DNA of 42,158 nt from Knoellia aerolata DSM 18566 (GTDB lineage: Bacteria; Actinomycetota; Actinomycetes; Actinomycetales; Dermatophilaceae). The notes below the pieces were generated by a model, which was not told where the DNA came from, searched no databases, and saw nothing but the letters and a program-made list of their open reading frames with translations. A program made the translations under genes and the position numbers. The DNA is taken from contig NZ_AVPL01000029.1 in assembly GCF_000768695.1 (NCBI RefSeq), forward strand, positions 1 to 42,158, written 5' to 3'. How positions within the stretch are numbered: position 1 is the first letter of the stretch; each line of letters starts with the position of its first letter. Below, piece after piece: positions 1 to 10,563 of the stretch.

Positions 1-1149
1 GCCAGCACGGCGGTCACCGCCCGCGGGGTGACGACGACCGCGGCGACGGCACCGGGCGCCTCGAGCCGCGTCCTCGCGACCGGCTCGCTGGCTCCCGGCG
101 TGGCGGCGACGCAGGAGTGGCTGGTCAGCGGCTCCGAGGTGCGCGGGCTCGCGACGGTCCCGTGCGCCGGACCCGGGTCGGACCTGTGGCTCATCGCCGG
201 CGGCGGCGCACCCGGTCGCCAGGAGCGGCTCGTCCTCACCAACTCCGGCGCCAACGAGGTCACGGTCGACCTCACCGTCCTCGGTCGCCGGGGTGTCGTG
301 CCGTCCCCGACGGGCACCACCGTCGTCCCGGCCGGTGGACGTGTCGCCCTCCTCGTCGACGCCATCACCGGACCCGAGGCGTCCCCGGCGCTCCGGGTCC
401 GCGTCAACGGCGGGACCGTCCATGCCGTGATGAGCGACACCTGGCTCGACGGGTCCGTGCCCGCCGGCGCCGAGGTCACCGGCCCGACCGCCGCGCCCGC
501 ACGCCGACAGGTCATCCCCGCGGCCCTCGTCGGCAGTATCGGGTCGATCCGCATCGCGGTCCCCGACCGCCAGCAGGCCGTCGTCAGTGCCCGCGTCATC
601 GGCGCCGAGGGTCCTGTGCCACTCCCGGACGGAGTCATCCGAGTCCCCGGCCGCTCCACCGGCGAGCTCGCGCTCAAGGTGCCCGCGTCCGGCATGTATG
701 CCGTCGAGCTCACCTCCGACGTCCCCATCGTGGCCTCCCTCTGGGCCACGCAGCGGGTGGGGGAGCGACCAGGGGACTTCCTCTGGGCCCCATCGACCGC
801 GTCGTCCGGTGGGCTGATCGGCGCCGCCTACCCGTCGTCGAAGGAGAACCCCGAGCGGGTCGTGAGCGTCGTCGCCACACGGGGTCCGGCCGCGGTGTCC
901 GTCACGTGGCGTGCAGTGGGGGCGAAGGACTGGACGACCCGCGAGCTGACCCTGGCCCAGGACACGGCCACGTCGGTGAACATCGGGCCGGCGGACTCCG
1001 TCTGGGTTCGTCGCACCTCCGGAACGGGCGAGGTGCGCTCCGGCGTCGCCTCCATCGGCGGGGTGCGCGGATCGCGCCTCGTGTCCTCTGCTCCACTCAC
1101 CGAGAGCACGGTGACGTCGGTGGTCAGTCGGGCCTTCCCGGTTCCCTGA
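1..1149 (+). CDS. DUF5719 family protein, 3' part
   Basis: The reading frame is open from the first base, so the gene starts upstream of the window; about 382 residues and the stop are visible. The protein is rich in Ala, Val, Gly, Thr and Ser, has no internal hydrophobic helix, and looks like repeated beta-sandwich modules, as expected for an exported protein. The family assignment (DUF5719) rests on overall character and on its position beside the Rv3259-type gene, where actinobacteria commonly carry such a protein. Its role is unknown; an extracytoplasmic structural or binding function is inferred. Any signal peptide or membrane anchor would lie outside the window. It is followed after 16 bp by the convergent metallopeptidase-like gene. 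Confidence 0.7.
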   Translation, partial: ASTAVTARGVTTTAATAPGASSRVLATGSLAPGVAATQEWLVSGSEVRGLATVPCAGPGSDLWLIAGGGAPGRQERLVLTNSGANEVTVDLTVLGRRGVVPSPTGTTVVPAGGRVALLVDAITGPEASPALRVRVNGGTVHAVMSDTWLDGSVPAGAEVTGPTAAPARRQVIPAALVGSIGSIRIAVPDRQQAVVSARVIGAEGPVPLPDGVIRVPGRSTGELALKVPASGMYAVELTSDVPIVASLWATQRVGERPGDFLWAPSTASSGGLIGAAYPSSKENPERVVSVVATRGPAAVSVTWRAVGAKDWTTRELTLAQDTATSVNIGPADSVWVRRTSGTGEVRSGVASIGGVRGSRLVSSAPLTESTVTSVVSRAFPVP

Positions 1150-1165
1150 CGTCCCGGGCAGGGCG

Positions 1166-1591
1166 TCAGAGGTCGATCTCGGACGGGGGCACGTTGAGCA
1201 GCGCCGCGACCTGCTCTGCCACGACCTCACGCACGATGACGGCCACCTCGGCGGCGTCCCGCGCCCGGGTCTCGACCGGGCGGCGGTAGATGACGATCCG
1301 GTGACCCACGGCGCCGCCCACGGGGACGAGGCGACCAACGGCGGCGGCCTGCTCCTCCCACGGTGCGGGGTCGCTCGACGGGACCTCCTCGACGGCGAAC
1401 TCGACACCGGCATACCGGGTGCCGAGGTACTCGCGGGCGCGTTCGGCGACCTCGATGACGACGTCGTCGAACGTCTCCCGACGGGACCGCATCGCCGGCA
1501 CCGGAGGCCAGGCCAGCGGGCCGCGGGGGCCACGGCCGCGGCGGTCGCGACGGCGCGCGGACGCGGAGGACGGGGGGTCGACGGGGGCCAC
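1166..1591 (-). CDS. Metallopeptidase-family protein (Rv3259-like), probable catalytic remnant
   Basis: The 141-residue protein matches the M. tuberculosis Rv3259 type: an RGPL..PP.P...SR.E.FD block near residues 23-42, a central strand-rich region, and a C-terminal helix ending in ..EQVAALLNVPPSEID. In the wider minimal-metalloprotease family the C-terminal helix carries HExxH. Here the equivalent reads REVVAEQ, so both zinc-ligand histidines are absent and zinc proteolysis is unlikely. The GTG start at 1591 is chosen because a TAGTCT box ends six bases upstream, which fits a leaderless mRNA. The gene is divergent from DUF3499 and convergent with the DUF5719 gene. Function is unknown. Confidence 0.8.
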   Translation of the reverse strand: MAPVDPPSSASARRRDRRGRGPRGPLAWPPVPAMRSRRETFDDVVIEVAERAREYLGTRYAGVEFAVEEVPSSDPAPWEEQAAAVGRLVPVGGAVGHRIVIYRRPVETRARDAAEVAVIVREVVAEQVAALLNVPPSEIDL

Positions 1592-1597
1592 GCCACG

Positions 1598-1603
1598 AGA
1601 CTA
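1598..1603 (-). promoter_or_regulatory. -10 box TAGTCT of a leaderless transcript
   Basis: On the minus strand TAGTCT is followed by six bases and then the GTG start at 1591, which puts transcription start at or next to the start codon. There is no Shine-Dalgarno sequence before the GTG. No clear -35 box is visible. Confidence 0.55.
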
Positions 1604-1638
1604 CGGCGCGCCGACCCGGGGTCGTCGGAGCGGTGAAT

Positions 1639-1644
1639 TAGAGT
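1639..1644 (+). promoter_or_regulatory. -10 box TAGAGT of a leaderless transcript
   Basis: TAGAGT is followed by seven bases and then the GTG start of the DUF3499 gene at 1652. The spacing places the transcription start on the start codon. The box is back-to-back with the TAGTCT box of the divergent gene, about 36 bp apart. Confidence 0.55.
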
Positions 1645-1651
1645 CCCTCGG

Positions 1652-2032
1652 GTGAACGCGTCCAGGAAGTGCACCAAGACCGCGTGCGCCCAGCTCGCGG
1701 TCGCCACGTTGACCTACGCGTACGCCGATCGCGCCGCCGTCCTCGGTCCCCTGGCGACCTACGCCGAGCCGCACTCGTACGACCTGTGCTCCGAGCACGC
1801 GATCCGCCTCACCGTCCCGCAGGGCTGGGAGGTCGTTCGCCTCGAGGGCGACGGCTACGAGCCCGCCCCGGAGTACGACGACCTCGTCGCCGTCGTCGAG
1901 GCGGTGCGTGAGGTCCGTGACATCCACCCGCCGCAGCCCACGGTGGCGCGCGCGGCCGTGAGCGCGATGCCGCTGCCGGGCGAGCAGCGCCGCGGCCACC
2001 TCCGCGTCCTGCCCGGCCTCGGCGAAGCCTGA
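1652..2032 (+). CDS. DUF3499 family protein
   Basis: The 126-residue protein has the hallmarks of DUF3499: an N-terminal CTKTAC segment followed by AVATLTYAYADR, a GPLATYAEPHSYDLC block, and a HAIRLTVPQGW segment. The Cys pair near residues 7-12, the later Cys (about 50) and His (about 53) suggest a small metal-binding fold. The function is unknown. The GTG start is supported by a TAGAGT box seven bases upstream (leaderless) and by CTKTAC lying close to the N terminus as in homologues. In mycobacteria the homologue (Rv3258c) also sits between the Rv3259 gene and phosphomannomutase; here a UvrA-like gene has been placed in between. Confidence 0.85.
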   Translation: MNASRKCTKTACAQLAVATLTYAYADRAAVLGPLATYAEPHSYDLCSEHAIRLTVPQGWEVVRLEGDGYEPAPEYDDLVAVVEAVREVRDIHPPQPTVARAAVSAMPLPGEQRRGHLRVLPGLGEA

Positions 2033-2034
2033 CC

Positions 2035-2108
2035 CCGAAGACCCCAAGGCCTCAAGGCCTCACGGGCTGAGGGTTGGGGCAGGGGTGAGGGCCTGAGGGC
2101 CTCTTCGG
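2035..2108. terminator. Imperfect hairpin after DUF3499
   Basis: CCGAAGA (2035-2041) pairs with TCTTCGG (2102-2108). Inside them AAGGCCTCAAGGCCTCA faces TGAGGGCCTGAGGGCCT with small bulges. The hairpin starts two bases after the DUF3499 stop. There is no T-tract, so intrinsic termination is uncertain, but placement favours an end-of-transcript structure. Confidence 0.45.
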
Positions 2109-2147
2109 CGCGGCTGCGCGGAACGACCTGGCGAGGCTGGGAGGGTG

Positions 2148-2225
2148 ACGACTTATTGCGCTTTTCGACCCGTTCCGCGGTCAGGCGCCGGGAGCGTTGC
2201 GTGGTCGAAAAGCGCAATAAGTCGT
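2148..2225. repeat. 78-nt hairpin repeat, copy 1
   Basis: A perfect 23-bp inverted repeat (2148-2170 and 2203-2225) encloses a 32-nt loop. The arms contain the word TTGCGCTTTTCGACC. Within the loop, CGTTCC can pair with GGAGCG, extending the stem. The unit is AT-richer than its surroundings and recurs at 2350-2427. It looks like a REP- or MITE-like palindromic element; no transposase is nearby. Confidence 0.85.
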
Positions 2226-2267
2226 GCTGCGGGGGCCAGTTGCGGCGCTGCGCCCGTCGGCTGTGAT

Positions 2268-2333
2268 CGGGCTGGACACGCGGGCGGCCAGGTCCTTGGT
2301 CGGGCTGGGCACGCGGGCGGCCAGGTCCTTGGT
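2268..2333 (+). repeat. Two 33-bp tandem direct repeats
   Basis: Units 2268-2300 and 2301-2333 are identical except for one base (A versus G at unit position 9). They lie between the two hairpin repeats and probably arose by a local duplication. Confidence 0.85.
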
Positions 2334-2349
2334 CGCGCTGGGAAGGGTG

Positions 2350-2427
2350 ACGACTTATTGCGCTTTTCGACCCGTTCCGCGGTCATGCGCCGGGAGCGTT
2401 GCTTGGTCGAAAAGCGCAATAAGTCGT
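2350..2427. repeat. 78-nt hairpin repeat, copy 2
   Basis: The arms 2350-2372 and 2405-2427 are a perfect 23-bp inverted repeat, identical to those of copy 1. The 32-nt loop differs from copy 1 at two positions only. Both copies are preceded by a similar GGGAGGGTG/GGGAAGGGTG flank. Confidence 0.85.
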
Positions 2428-2492
2428 GCAGTCGGCGCGGTCGGGCGCGGGCGGGTGCGGTCGGGCGCGGCCGGGTGCGGCGGGCACTGGCT

Positions 2493-2514
2493 GGTCGAAA
2501 AGCGCAATACGTCG
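2493..2514. repeat. Half copy of the hairpin repeat
   Basis: This stretch matches the right arm of the 78-nt repeat over 22 bases with one mismatch (AATACG for AATAAG). It ends six bases before the stop codon of the UvrA-like gene. No matching left arm is present, so it is a solo or decayed copy. Confidence 0.75.
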
Positions 2515-2519
2515 GGCGG

Positions 2520-4883
<2,364 letters not shown>

Positions 4884-4919
4884 CTGCTCTCCAGGCTGGT
4901 GGGACGGGGTGCGCCTGCC

Positions 4920-4925
4920 ACGCTA
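4920..4925 (-). promoter_or_regulatory. -10 box TAGCGT of the UvrA-like gene
   Basis: TAGCGT on the minus strand lies about 37 bases before the ATG at 4883, leaving a short leader with a GGAGAG ribosome site. It is divergent from the TAGGGT box at 4957. Confidence 0.4.
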
Positions 4926-4956
4926 GCGGCCATCCCCGACGGCCGTGGCCCCCTAG

Positions 4957-4962
4957 TAGGGT
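4957..4962 (+). promoter_or_regulatory. -10 box TAGGGT of a leaderless transcript
   Basis: TAGGGT is followed by six bases and the GTG start of phosphomannomutase at 4969, with no Shine-Dalgarno. This fixes the start codon and implies a leaderless mRNA for the phosphomannomutase-Trm112-SIS operon. Confidence 0.55.
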
Positions 4963-4968
4963 CGCAGC

Positions 4969-6402
4969 GTGCCTCCCCACAACCTCTCCGACTTCGTCAA
5001 GGCCTACGACGTCCGTGGCCTGGTCCCCGAGCAGCTCGACGTCGACGTCGCGTGGGCCCTCGGGGCGGCGTTCGCCGAGGTCGTCATCCTGGGAGAGGGC
5101 GGACACGGCTGCGTCATCGGCCACGACATGCGCGCCTCGTCGCCGGAGCTGTCCCGGGCCTTCGGGACCGGTGTCATGAGCCGCGGCGTCGACGTGACCC
5201 ACATCGGGCTCGCGAGCACCGACGGCCTCTACTTCGCCAGCGGCCACCTCGGACTGGCGGGCGCGATGTTCACCGCGAGCCACAACCCCGCGGCATACAA
5301 CGGCATCAAGCTGTGCCGGCCGGGGGCGGCGCCGGTCGGGCTGGAGTCCGGGCTCGCCGACGTCCGCGACCTCGCGCAGGGGCTCCTCGACGGCACGGCG
5401 GAGCGGCCCCACGCGGAGCCGGGGACGAGCGAGGAGCGCGACGTGCTGCGCGACTACGCCGCCTTCCTGCGCGGCCTCGTCGACCTCTCGCAGATCCGGC
5501 CGCTCACCGTGGTCGTCGACGCGGGCAACGGCATGGGCGGTCACACGGTCCCGGCGGTGCTCGACACCGGGGCCGGCCTCCCGGCGCTGCCGCTCACGGT
5601 CGTCCCGCTCTACTTCGAGCTCGACGGGACCTTCCCCAACCACGAGGCCAACCCGCTCGAGCCCGCGAACCTCCGCGACCTCCAGGCCGCGGTCCTCGAG
5701 CACGGCGCCGACATCGGGCTCGCCTTCGACGGTGACGCGGACCGCTGCTTCGTCGTCGACGAGCGCGGGGAGCCGGTGAGCCCGAGCGCGATCACGGCGC
5801 TCATCGCCACCCGTGAGGTCGCCCGCGAGGTCGCGGCCGGGACGCCGGCCGCAGAGGTGTCGATCGTCCACAACGTCATCACCTCGGCGCAGGTCCCCGA
5901 GGTCATCGCCTCGCTGGGTGCCAAGGCCGTCCGCACCCGGGTCGGGCACTCCTACATCAAGGCCGAGATGGCGAGGTCCAACGCCGTCTTCGGCGGGGAG
6001 CACAGCGCCCACTACTACTTCCGCGACTTCTGGTTCGCCGACACGGGGATGCTCGCCGCGCTGCACACCCTCGCCGCCCTCGGCGAGCAGCCGCGGAGCC
6101 TCAGCGAGATCATGGCCGGCTACGCGGCATACGCCGCCTCCGGCGAGATCAACTCGACCGTCGACGACCAGGCCGCGAGCACCGAGGCGGTGCGCGCCTG
6201 GGCGGCGGACAAGCAGGTCGAGGTCGACGAGCTCGACGGGCTGACCCTGACCCACGCCGGCGGGGAGGGCGACCCGATGTGGTGGCTCAACCTGCGCGGC
6301 TCCAACACCGAACCACTGCTGCGGCTCAACGTCGAGGCAGCCGATGTGGCCACGATGGCCGCGATCCGCGACGATGTGCTGAGCATCGTGAGAAGGGACT
6401 GA
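4969..6402 (+). CDS. manB: Phosphomannomutase/phosphoglucomutase
   Basis: This cytoplasmic alpha-D-phosphohexomutase (477 residues, normal length) interconverts mannose-6-phosphate and mannose-1-phosphate, feeding GDP-mannose and cell-envelope mannans. The phosphoserine loop TASHNPAAYNGIK places the catalytic Ser at 104. The Mg-binding FDGDADR loop has Asp 254, 256 and 258. The sugar-binding GEHSAHYYFRDF and the C-terminal phosphate-binding RGSNTEPLLRL segments are intact. It corresponds to M. tuberculosis Rv3257c (manB/pmmA). It heads an operon with the Trm112-like gene (2-bp gap) and the SIS gene. The GTG start is supported by the leaderless -10 box. Confidence 0.95.
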   Translation: MPPHNLSDFVKAYDVRGLVPEQLDVDVAWALGAAFAEVVILGEGGHGCVIGHDMRASSPELSRAFGTGVMSRGVDVTHIGLASTDGLYFASGHLGLAGAMFTASHNPAAYNGIKLCRPGAAPVGLESGLADVRDLAQGLLDGTAERPHAEPGTSEERDVLRDYAAFLRGLVDLSQIRPLTVVVDAGNGMGGHTVPAVLDTGAGLPALPLTVVPLYFELDGTFPNHEANPLEPANLRDLQAAVLEHGADIGLAFDGDADRCFVVDERGEPVSPSAITALIATREVAREVAAGTPAAEVSIVHNVITSAQVPEVIASLGAKAVRTRVGHSYIKAEMARSNAVFGGEHSAHYYFRDFWFADTGMLAALHTLAALGEQPRSLSEIMAGYAAYAASGEINSTVDDQAASTEAVRAWAADKQVEVDELDGLTLTHAGGEGDPMWWLNLRGSNTEPLLRLNVEAADVATMAAIRDDVLSIVRRD

Positions 6403-6404
6403 AC

Positions 6405-6590
6405 ATGTCGACGATGGAGCCCTGGCTGCGCGAGATCCTGCGCTGCCCCAGCTGCCGTTCCGAGCTGCGCGACGAGACGGGGGAGACCGGCCCGGAGCTG
6501 GCCTGCACCTCCGACACGTGCGGGCTCGTCTACCGGATCGACGACGGCGTCCCGGTGCTGCTCGTCGACGAGGCGCGCAAGCCGGTCTGA
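6405..6590 (+). CDS. Trm112 family protein
   Basis: This 61-residue zinc-ribbon-like protein contains CPSCRSELR and a second Cys pair (CTSDTCG), followed by the family's C-terminal YRIDDGVPVLL motif. Trm112-like proteins in eukaryotes and archaea activate methyltransferases; in bacteria the partner is mostly unknown. The ATG is chosen because AAGGGA lies at suitable spacing and the protein then has the family's length. It lies two bases after phosphomannomutase and 19 bp before the SIS gene, so it is co-transcribed. Confidence 0.9.
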   Translation: MSTMEPWLREILRCPSCRSELRDETGETGPELACTSDTCGLVYRIDDGVPVLLVDEARKPV

Positions 6591-6609
6591 CCGGCTGCGC
6601 AGCACGACC

Positions 6610-7797
6610 GTGCCGCACCTCGACGAGGCGTTCCTCGACTCCGCGCAGTCGCTCGAGGCCCTCGACAGCCGCGGGTCCCTGCGCGCGCTCGCGTCCGCGG
6701 GCGCGCAGGTGCGGCGGGCGATCGTCTCCGCACGCGAGGCCGGCATCGACCGGGTCGCCGGTGGCGACCGTCCCCGGTCGGTGCTCGTCGCCTCCCTGGG
6801 CGGGTCGTCGGTCGTCTGCGACGTCCTCGACGTCCTCGCCGAGCCCGGCTCACCGGTGCCGGTGACCACCCGGCGCGAGGCGCCGCTGCCCGGCTGGATC
6901 GGGCCGCTCGACCTCGTCATCGCCGTCTCGTTGTCCGGTCGCGCCGCGGGCCCGCTCGCGCTCGCGGCCGAGGCCGCGCGTCGCGGGGCGTCCCTGCTCA
7001 CCGTCGGCGCCCCCGACTCCCCGCTCGCCGACGTCTGCGCCCGTGGTCGTGGCGTCCACGTGGACATCGCCGCGACCGTGCCGACCTCGCGCGCCGCCCT
7101 GTGGTCGATGCTCACGCCGGTGCTGCTCGCCGCGGACCGCCTCGGCCTCGTCGAGTGCCCCGAGCAGGTGCTCGAGCGCGTCGCCGACCTCCTCGACGGG
7201 CGCGCCGAGGAGTGCCGGCCGTCGTCGGAGTCGTTCGTCAACCCCGCCAAGGTCCTCGCCCTCGGGCTGGCCGAGACGGTGCCGGTCGTGCTCGGCGACG
7301 GCGCCCTCACCGGGGTGGCCGCCAGCCGGACCGCGGCGATGTTCGCCCGGACCGCGGGGATGCCCACCACCCACGGCGCGCTCCCGGACGCCGCCTCGCA
7401 GGTCGTCGCGTGCTTCGACGGGCCGTTCGGGAGGTCGGGGGAGTCGACCGGGAACGGTTCGGCGTCGGGCGGCATCTTCGCGGACCCGTTCCTCGACGGG
7501 CCGCCCGCGCCACAGCTGGGCCTGCTCCTGCTCCGCGACCACCCGGAGGCCCACCGCGAGCGCGGCGCTCCGGTGTCGGGGTTCCCCGCCGTCGACCTCG
7601 CCGAGGCCGTGGCGGAGTCGGCGCGCGACGCCGGCGTCAAGGTCTGGGAGGTCGAGGCCCTCGCCGGTCACCCGATCGAGCGGCTGGCCTCGCTCATCGC
7701 GATGACCGACTACGCCGCGACGTACCTCGCGCTCGGGCTGGGGCTCGACCCCGCCGTGTCGCGGCACGTCACAGAGCTGCGCGACCGCACCAGCTGA
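6610..7797 (+). CDS. SIS-domain phosphosugar isomerase-like protein
   Basis: The 395-residue protein has SIS-domain features: an ASLGGSSVVCDVLD phosphosugar loop, a DLVIAVSLSGRAAG strand-turn, and a second half with isomerase-like organisation. It resembles Rv3256c, which follows phosphomannomutase in mycobacteria, and proteins annotated as bifunctional phosphoglucose/phosphomannose isomerase. A mannose-6-phosphate isomerase role feeding phosphomannomutase is plausible but not proven. The type I manA that follows in mycobacteria is absent here, which would make this enzyme more important. The GTG start has no obvious Shine-Dalgarno and the call depends on operon position. Confidence 0.8.
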   Translation: MPHLDEAFLDSAQSLEALDSRGSLRALASAGAQVRRAIVSAREAGIDRVAGGDRPRSVLVASLGGSSVVCDVLDVLAEPGSPVPVTTRREAPLPGWIGPLDLVIAVSLSGRAAGPLALAAEAARRGASLLTVGAPDSPLADVCARGRGVHVDIAATVPTSRAALWSMLTPVLLAADRLGLVECPEQVLERVADLLDGRAEECRPSSESFVNPAKVLALGLAETVPVVLGDGALTGVAASRTAAMFARTAGMPTTHGALPDAASQVVACFDGPFGRSGESTGNGSASGGIFADPFLDGPPAPQLGLLLLRDHPEAHRERGAPVSGFPAVDLAEAVAESARDAGVKVWEVEALAGHPIERLASLIAMTDYAATYLALGLGLDPAVSRHVTELRDRTS

Positions 7798-7833
7798 GCC
7801 TGCGACGTTCTCCGGTCGCCGTCAGCCGTGGGT

Positions 7834-8379
7834 TCAGTGCTGGGCGAGGTCGAGGACCTCGGCCGTCGGCAGGTCCGCGAGGGCGGCGCCGCTGACGAGG
7901 ATCTTGCTGCCGCGGATGCCGCTGCCGATGACGACGTCCCCGGCGGCGACGACGGCGGCGTCGACGAGGACCGGCCAGCCGGCCGGGAGCCCGACCGGGG
8001 TGATCCCGCCGAACTCCATGCCCGTGAGCGAGACGGCGTCGTCGTGCGCGGCGAACGAGATCTTGCGGACGCCCAGGTGCTTGCGGACGACCCCGTTGAC
8101 GTCGGCGCGGTCGGTGGCCAGGACCATGACCGCGGCATAGGTGGTCTCGCCTGCGCGCTTGCCCGCGACGACGACGCAGTTGGCGCTCGCCTCCGGCGCG
8201 ACGTCGTATGCCGCGCAGAACGCAGCCGTGTCCGCGAGGGTCGCGTCGATGGGCGCCACCTGCGCTGCCGCGATGCCCGTGGACGCCGTCGCCGCCAGGG
8301 CGGCAGCAACCGGGGCCGCGAGCAGGTCCGGGTGCGCGAGCGCAGGTGACCAGTCGAGCGATCCGCGAGCGGACGGCAT
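7834..8379 (-). CDS. YbaK/EbsC-family aminoacyl-tRNA deacylase
   Basis: The 181-residue protein has the YbaK/ProX fold: an N-terminal helical part, a VVVAGKRAGETTYAAVMVLATDRAD strand pair with the conserved Lys, a KHLGVRKISFA segment, and the C-terminal G(I/M)EFGGITPVGLP motif typical of this family. Members hydrolyse mischarged tRNAs such as Cys-tRNAPro in the cytoplasm. The ATG at 8379 is chosen because it lies just five bases after the DUF808 stop, so the two genes are translationally linked. The GTATGCC word overlaps this start codon. Confidence 0.85.
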   Translation of the reverse strand: MPSARGSLDWSPALAHPDLLAAPVAAALAATASTGIAAAQVAPIDATLADTAAFCAAYDVAPEASANCVVVAGKRAGETTYAAVMVLATDRADVNGVVRKHLGVRKISFAAHDDAVSLTGMEFGGITPVGLPAGWPVLVDAAVVAAGDVVIGSGIRGSKILVSGAALADLPTAEVLDLAQH

Positions 8380-8384
8380 ACGGA

Positions 8385-9389
<1,005 letters not shown>

Positions 9390-9436
9390 CAGGTCACCTG
9401 TCGGTCTGTGAGGGGGAAGAGGTGCAGCACCCGGAC

Positions 9437-9442
9437 AGCCTA
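9437..9442 (-). promoter_or_regulatory. -10 box TAGGCT of the DUF808 operon
   Basis: TAGGCT on the minus strand lies 48 bases before the DUF808 start. A GTTCCA hexamer 16 bases further upstream could serve as a -35. The box lies in the 172-bp divergent gap to the HtrA-like protease. Confidence 0.45.
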
Positions 9443-9561
9443 CCCACGGGTGGCCGGGTGGAACGGACGCGAAGCGGGGCACGCGGACGCGGATGGGGGC
9501 GGGTCATCGGGTGCCGTTCTCGGGCAGGAATTCCGTTGAGCCTCCCGGCCGTTGTCACACC

Positions 9562-10521
9562 ATGAGTACTGACCCGGGCGCGGAGTCGGCCGCGCTGGAC
9601 GCCTACTCGGCGATCGTCACCTCCGTCGCGGCCCAGCTGACACCGAAGGTCGCGGCGCTCCGGATCCGGTCGCGGCGCGGTGAGTCGGCGGGGTCGGCCG
9701 TCGTCCTCACGGGGGACTCCCACCTCATCACCAACGCCCACGTCGTCGGCGACGCCACCGGTGGCGACGCCGAGTTCGCCGACGGCACGGTCGCCCACTT
9801 CGAGGTCGTGGGCCGCGACGCGCTGTCCGACATCGCCGTCATCCGGGCCGACGGTGCGGTGCCCAGCCCGCCCGAGTACGGCAATGCGAATGCGCTGCTC
9901 GTCGGGTCCCTCGTTGTGGCCGTCGGCAACCCGCTCGGGCTCTCCGGCACGGTGACCGCCGGAGTGGTGAGCGCGCTCGGACGCAGCCTGCCGGTGCGAA
10001 CCCGGACGTCGGCGCGCCTCATCGAGGACGTCATCCAGACGGACGCGGCGCTCAACCCCGGCAACTCCGGCGGCGCCTTGGCCGACAGCCGCGGTCGCGT
10101 CGTCGGCATCAACACGGCCGTTGCCGGAATCGGTCTCGGCCTGGCGGTGCCCATCAACGCCACGACCCACCGGATCATCTACACGTTGATGCACGACGGC
10201 CGCGTGCGGCGCGCCTACCTCGGTGTGGTGAGCACCCCGGCCCGGCTGATGCCCGCGCAGGCTGAGCACTACGGCCAGCGAGTCGCGCTGCGCGTCGTCG
10301 AGGTCGTGGAGAGGAGCCCTGCCGCCCAGAGCGGTCTGCGGGCGGGAGACCTGGTTCTCGCGATCGACGGGGCGCCACTCGGTGATGCCCAGTCGCTGCA
10401 GCGGCACCTGTTCGCCGACGCGATAGGGAAGCGCATGGAGATCACCGTCCTGCGCAACGGCGCCCTGGTCGACGCCGTCGTGCTGCCCAGCGAGCTTCCC
10501 GACGAGTCACCGATCAGGTAG
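9562..10521 (+). CDS. HtrA-like serine protease with PDZ domain, no export signal
   Basis: The 319-residue S1C-family protease carries the full triad: His60 in NAHVVG, Asp90 in LSDIAVI, and Ser169 in GNSGGAL. A PDZ domain occupies about residues 215-310 (YLGV... SPAAQSGLRAGDLVLAIDG). Typical actinobacterial HtrA proteins have a long cytoplasmic part and a transmembrane helix; this one starts right before the protease domain with no signal peptide or membrane segment, so a cytoplasmic or peripheral location is inferred. The role is presumably quality control of damaged proteins. The ATG at 9562 is chosen because upstream in-frame residues are Pro/Arg-rich and unlike the family. Confidence 0.88.
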   Translation: MSTDPGAESAALDAYSAIVTSVAAQLTPKVAALRIRSRRGESAGSAVVLTGDSHLITNAHVVGDATGGDAEFADGTVAHFEVVGRDALSDIAVIRADGAVPSPPEYGNANALLVGSLVVAVGNPLGLSGTVTAGVVSALGRSLPVRTRTSARLIEDVIQTDAALNPGNSGGALADSRGRVVGINTAVAGIGLGLAVPINATTHRIIYTLMHDGRVRRAYLGVVSTPARLMPAQAEHYGQRVALRVVEVVERSPAAQSGLRAGDLVLAIDGAPLGDAQSLQRHLFADAIGKRMEITVLRNGALVDAVVLPSELPDESPIR

Positions 10522-10563
10522 CGGCGGGCGTTCGGGCCGAGCTCAGGTCCGGCCCTGGCGCTC

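Larger units (their letters stand above)
2033..2519. other. 487-bp convergent intergenic region built of repeats
   Basis: No credible gene lies here; the short open frames simply follow the repeats. The region holds, in order, an imperfect hairpin just after the DUF3499 stop, a 78-nt hairpin repeat, two 33-bp tandem repeats, a second 78-nt hairpin repeat, a G-rich stretch with repeated cggtcgggcgcgg-like words, and a half copy of the hairpin repeat. Both neighbouring genes end here, so the repeats may also act as transcription barriers. Confidence 0.8.

Noticed and set aside
2148-2514. CRISPR array
   Set aside because: There are only two full copies, each an internally palindromic 78-nt unit with a duplicated rather than unique intervening sequence, and no cas genes.
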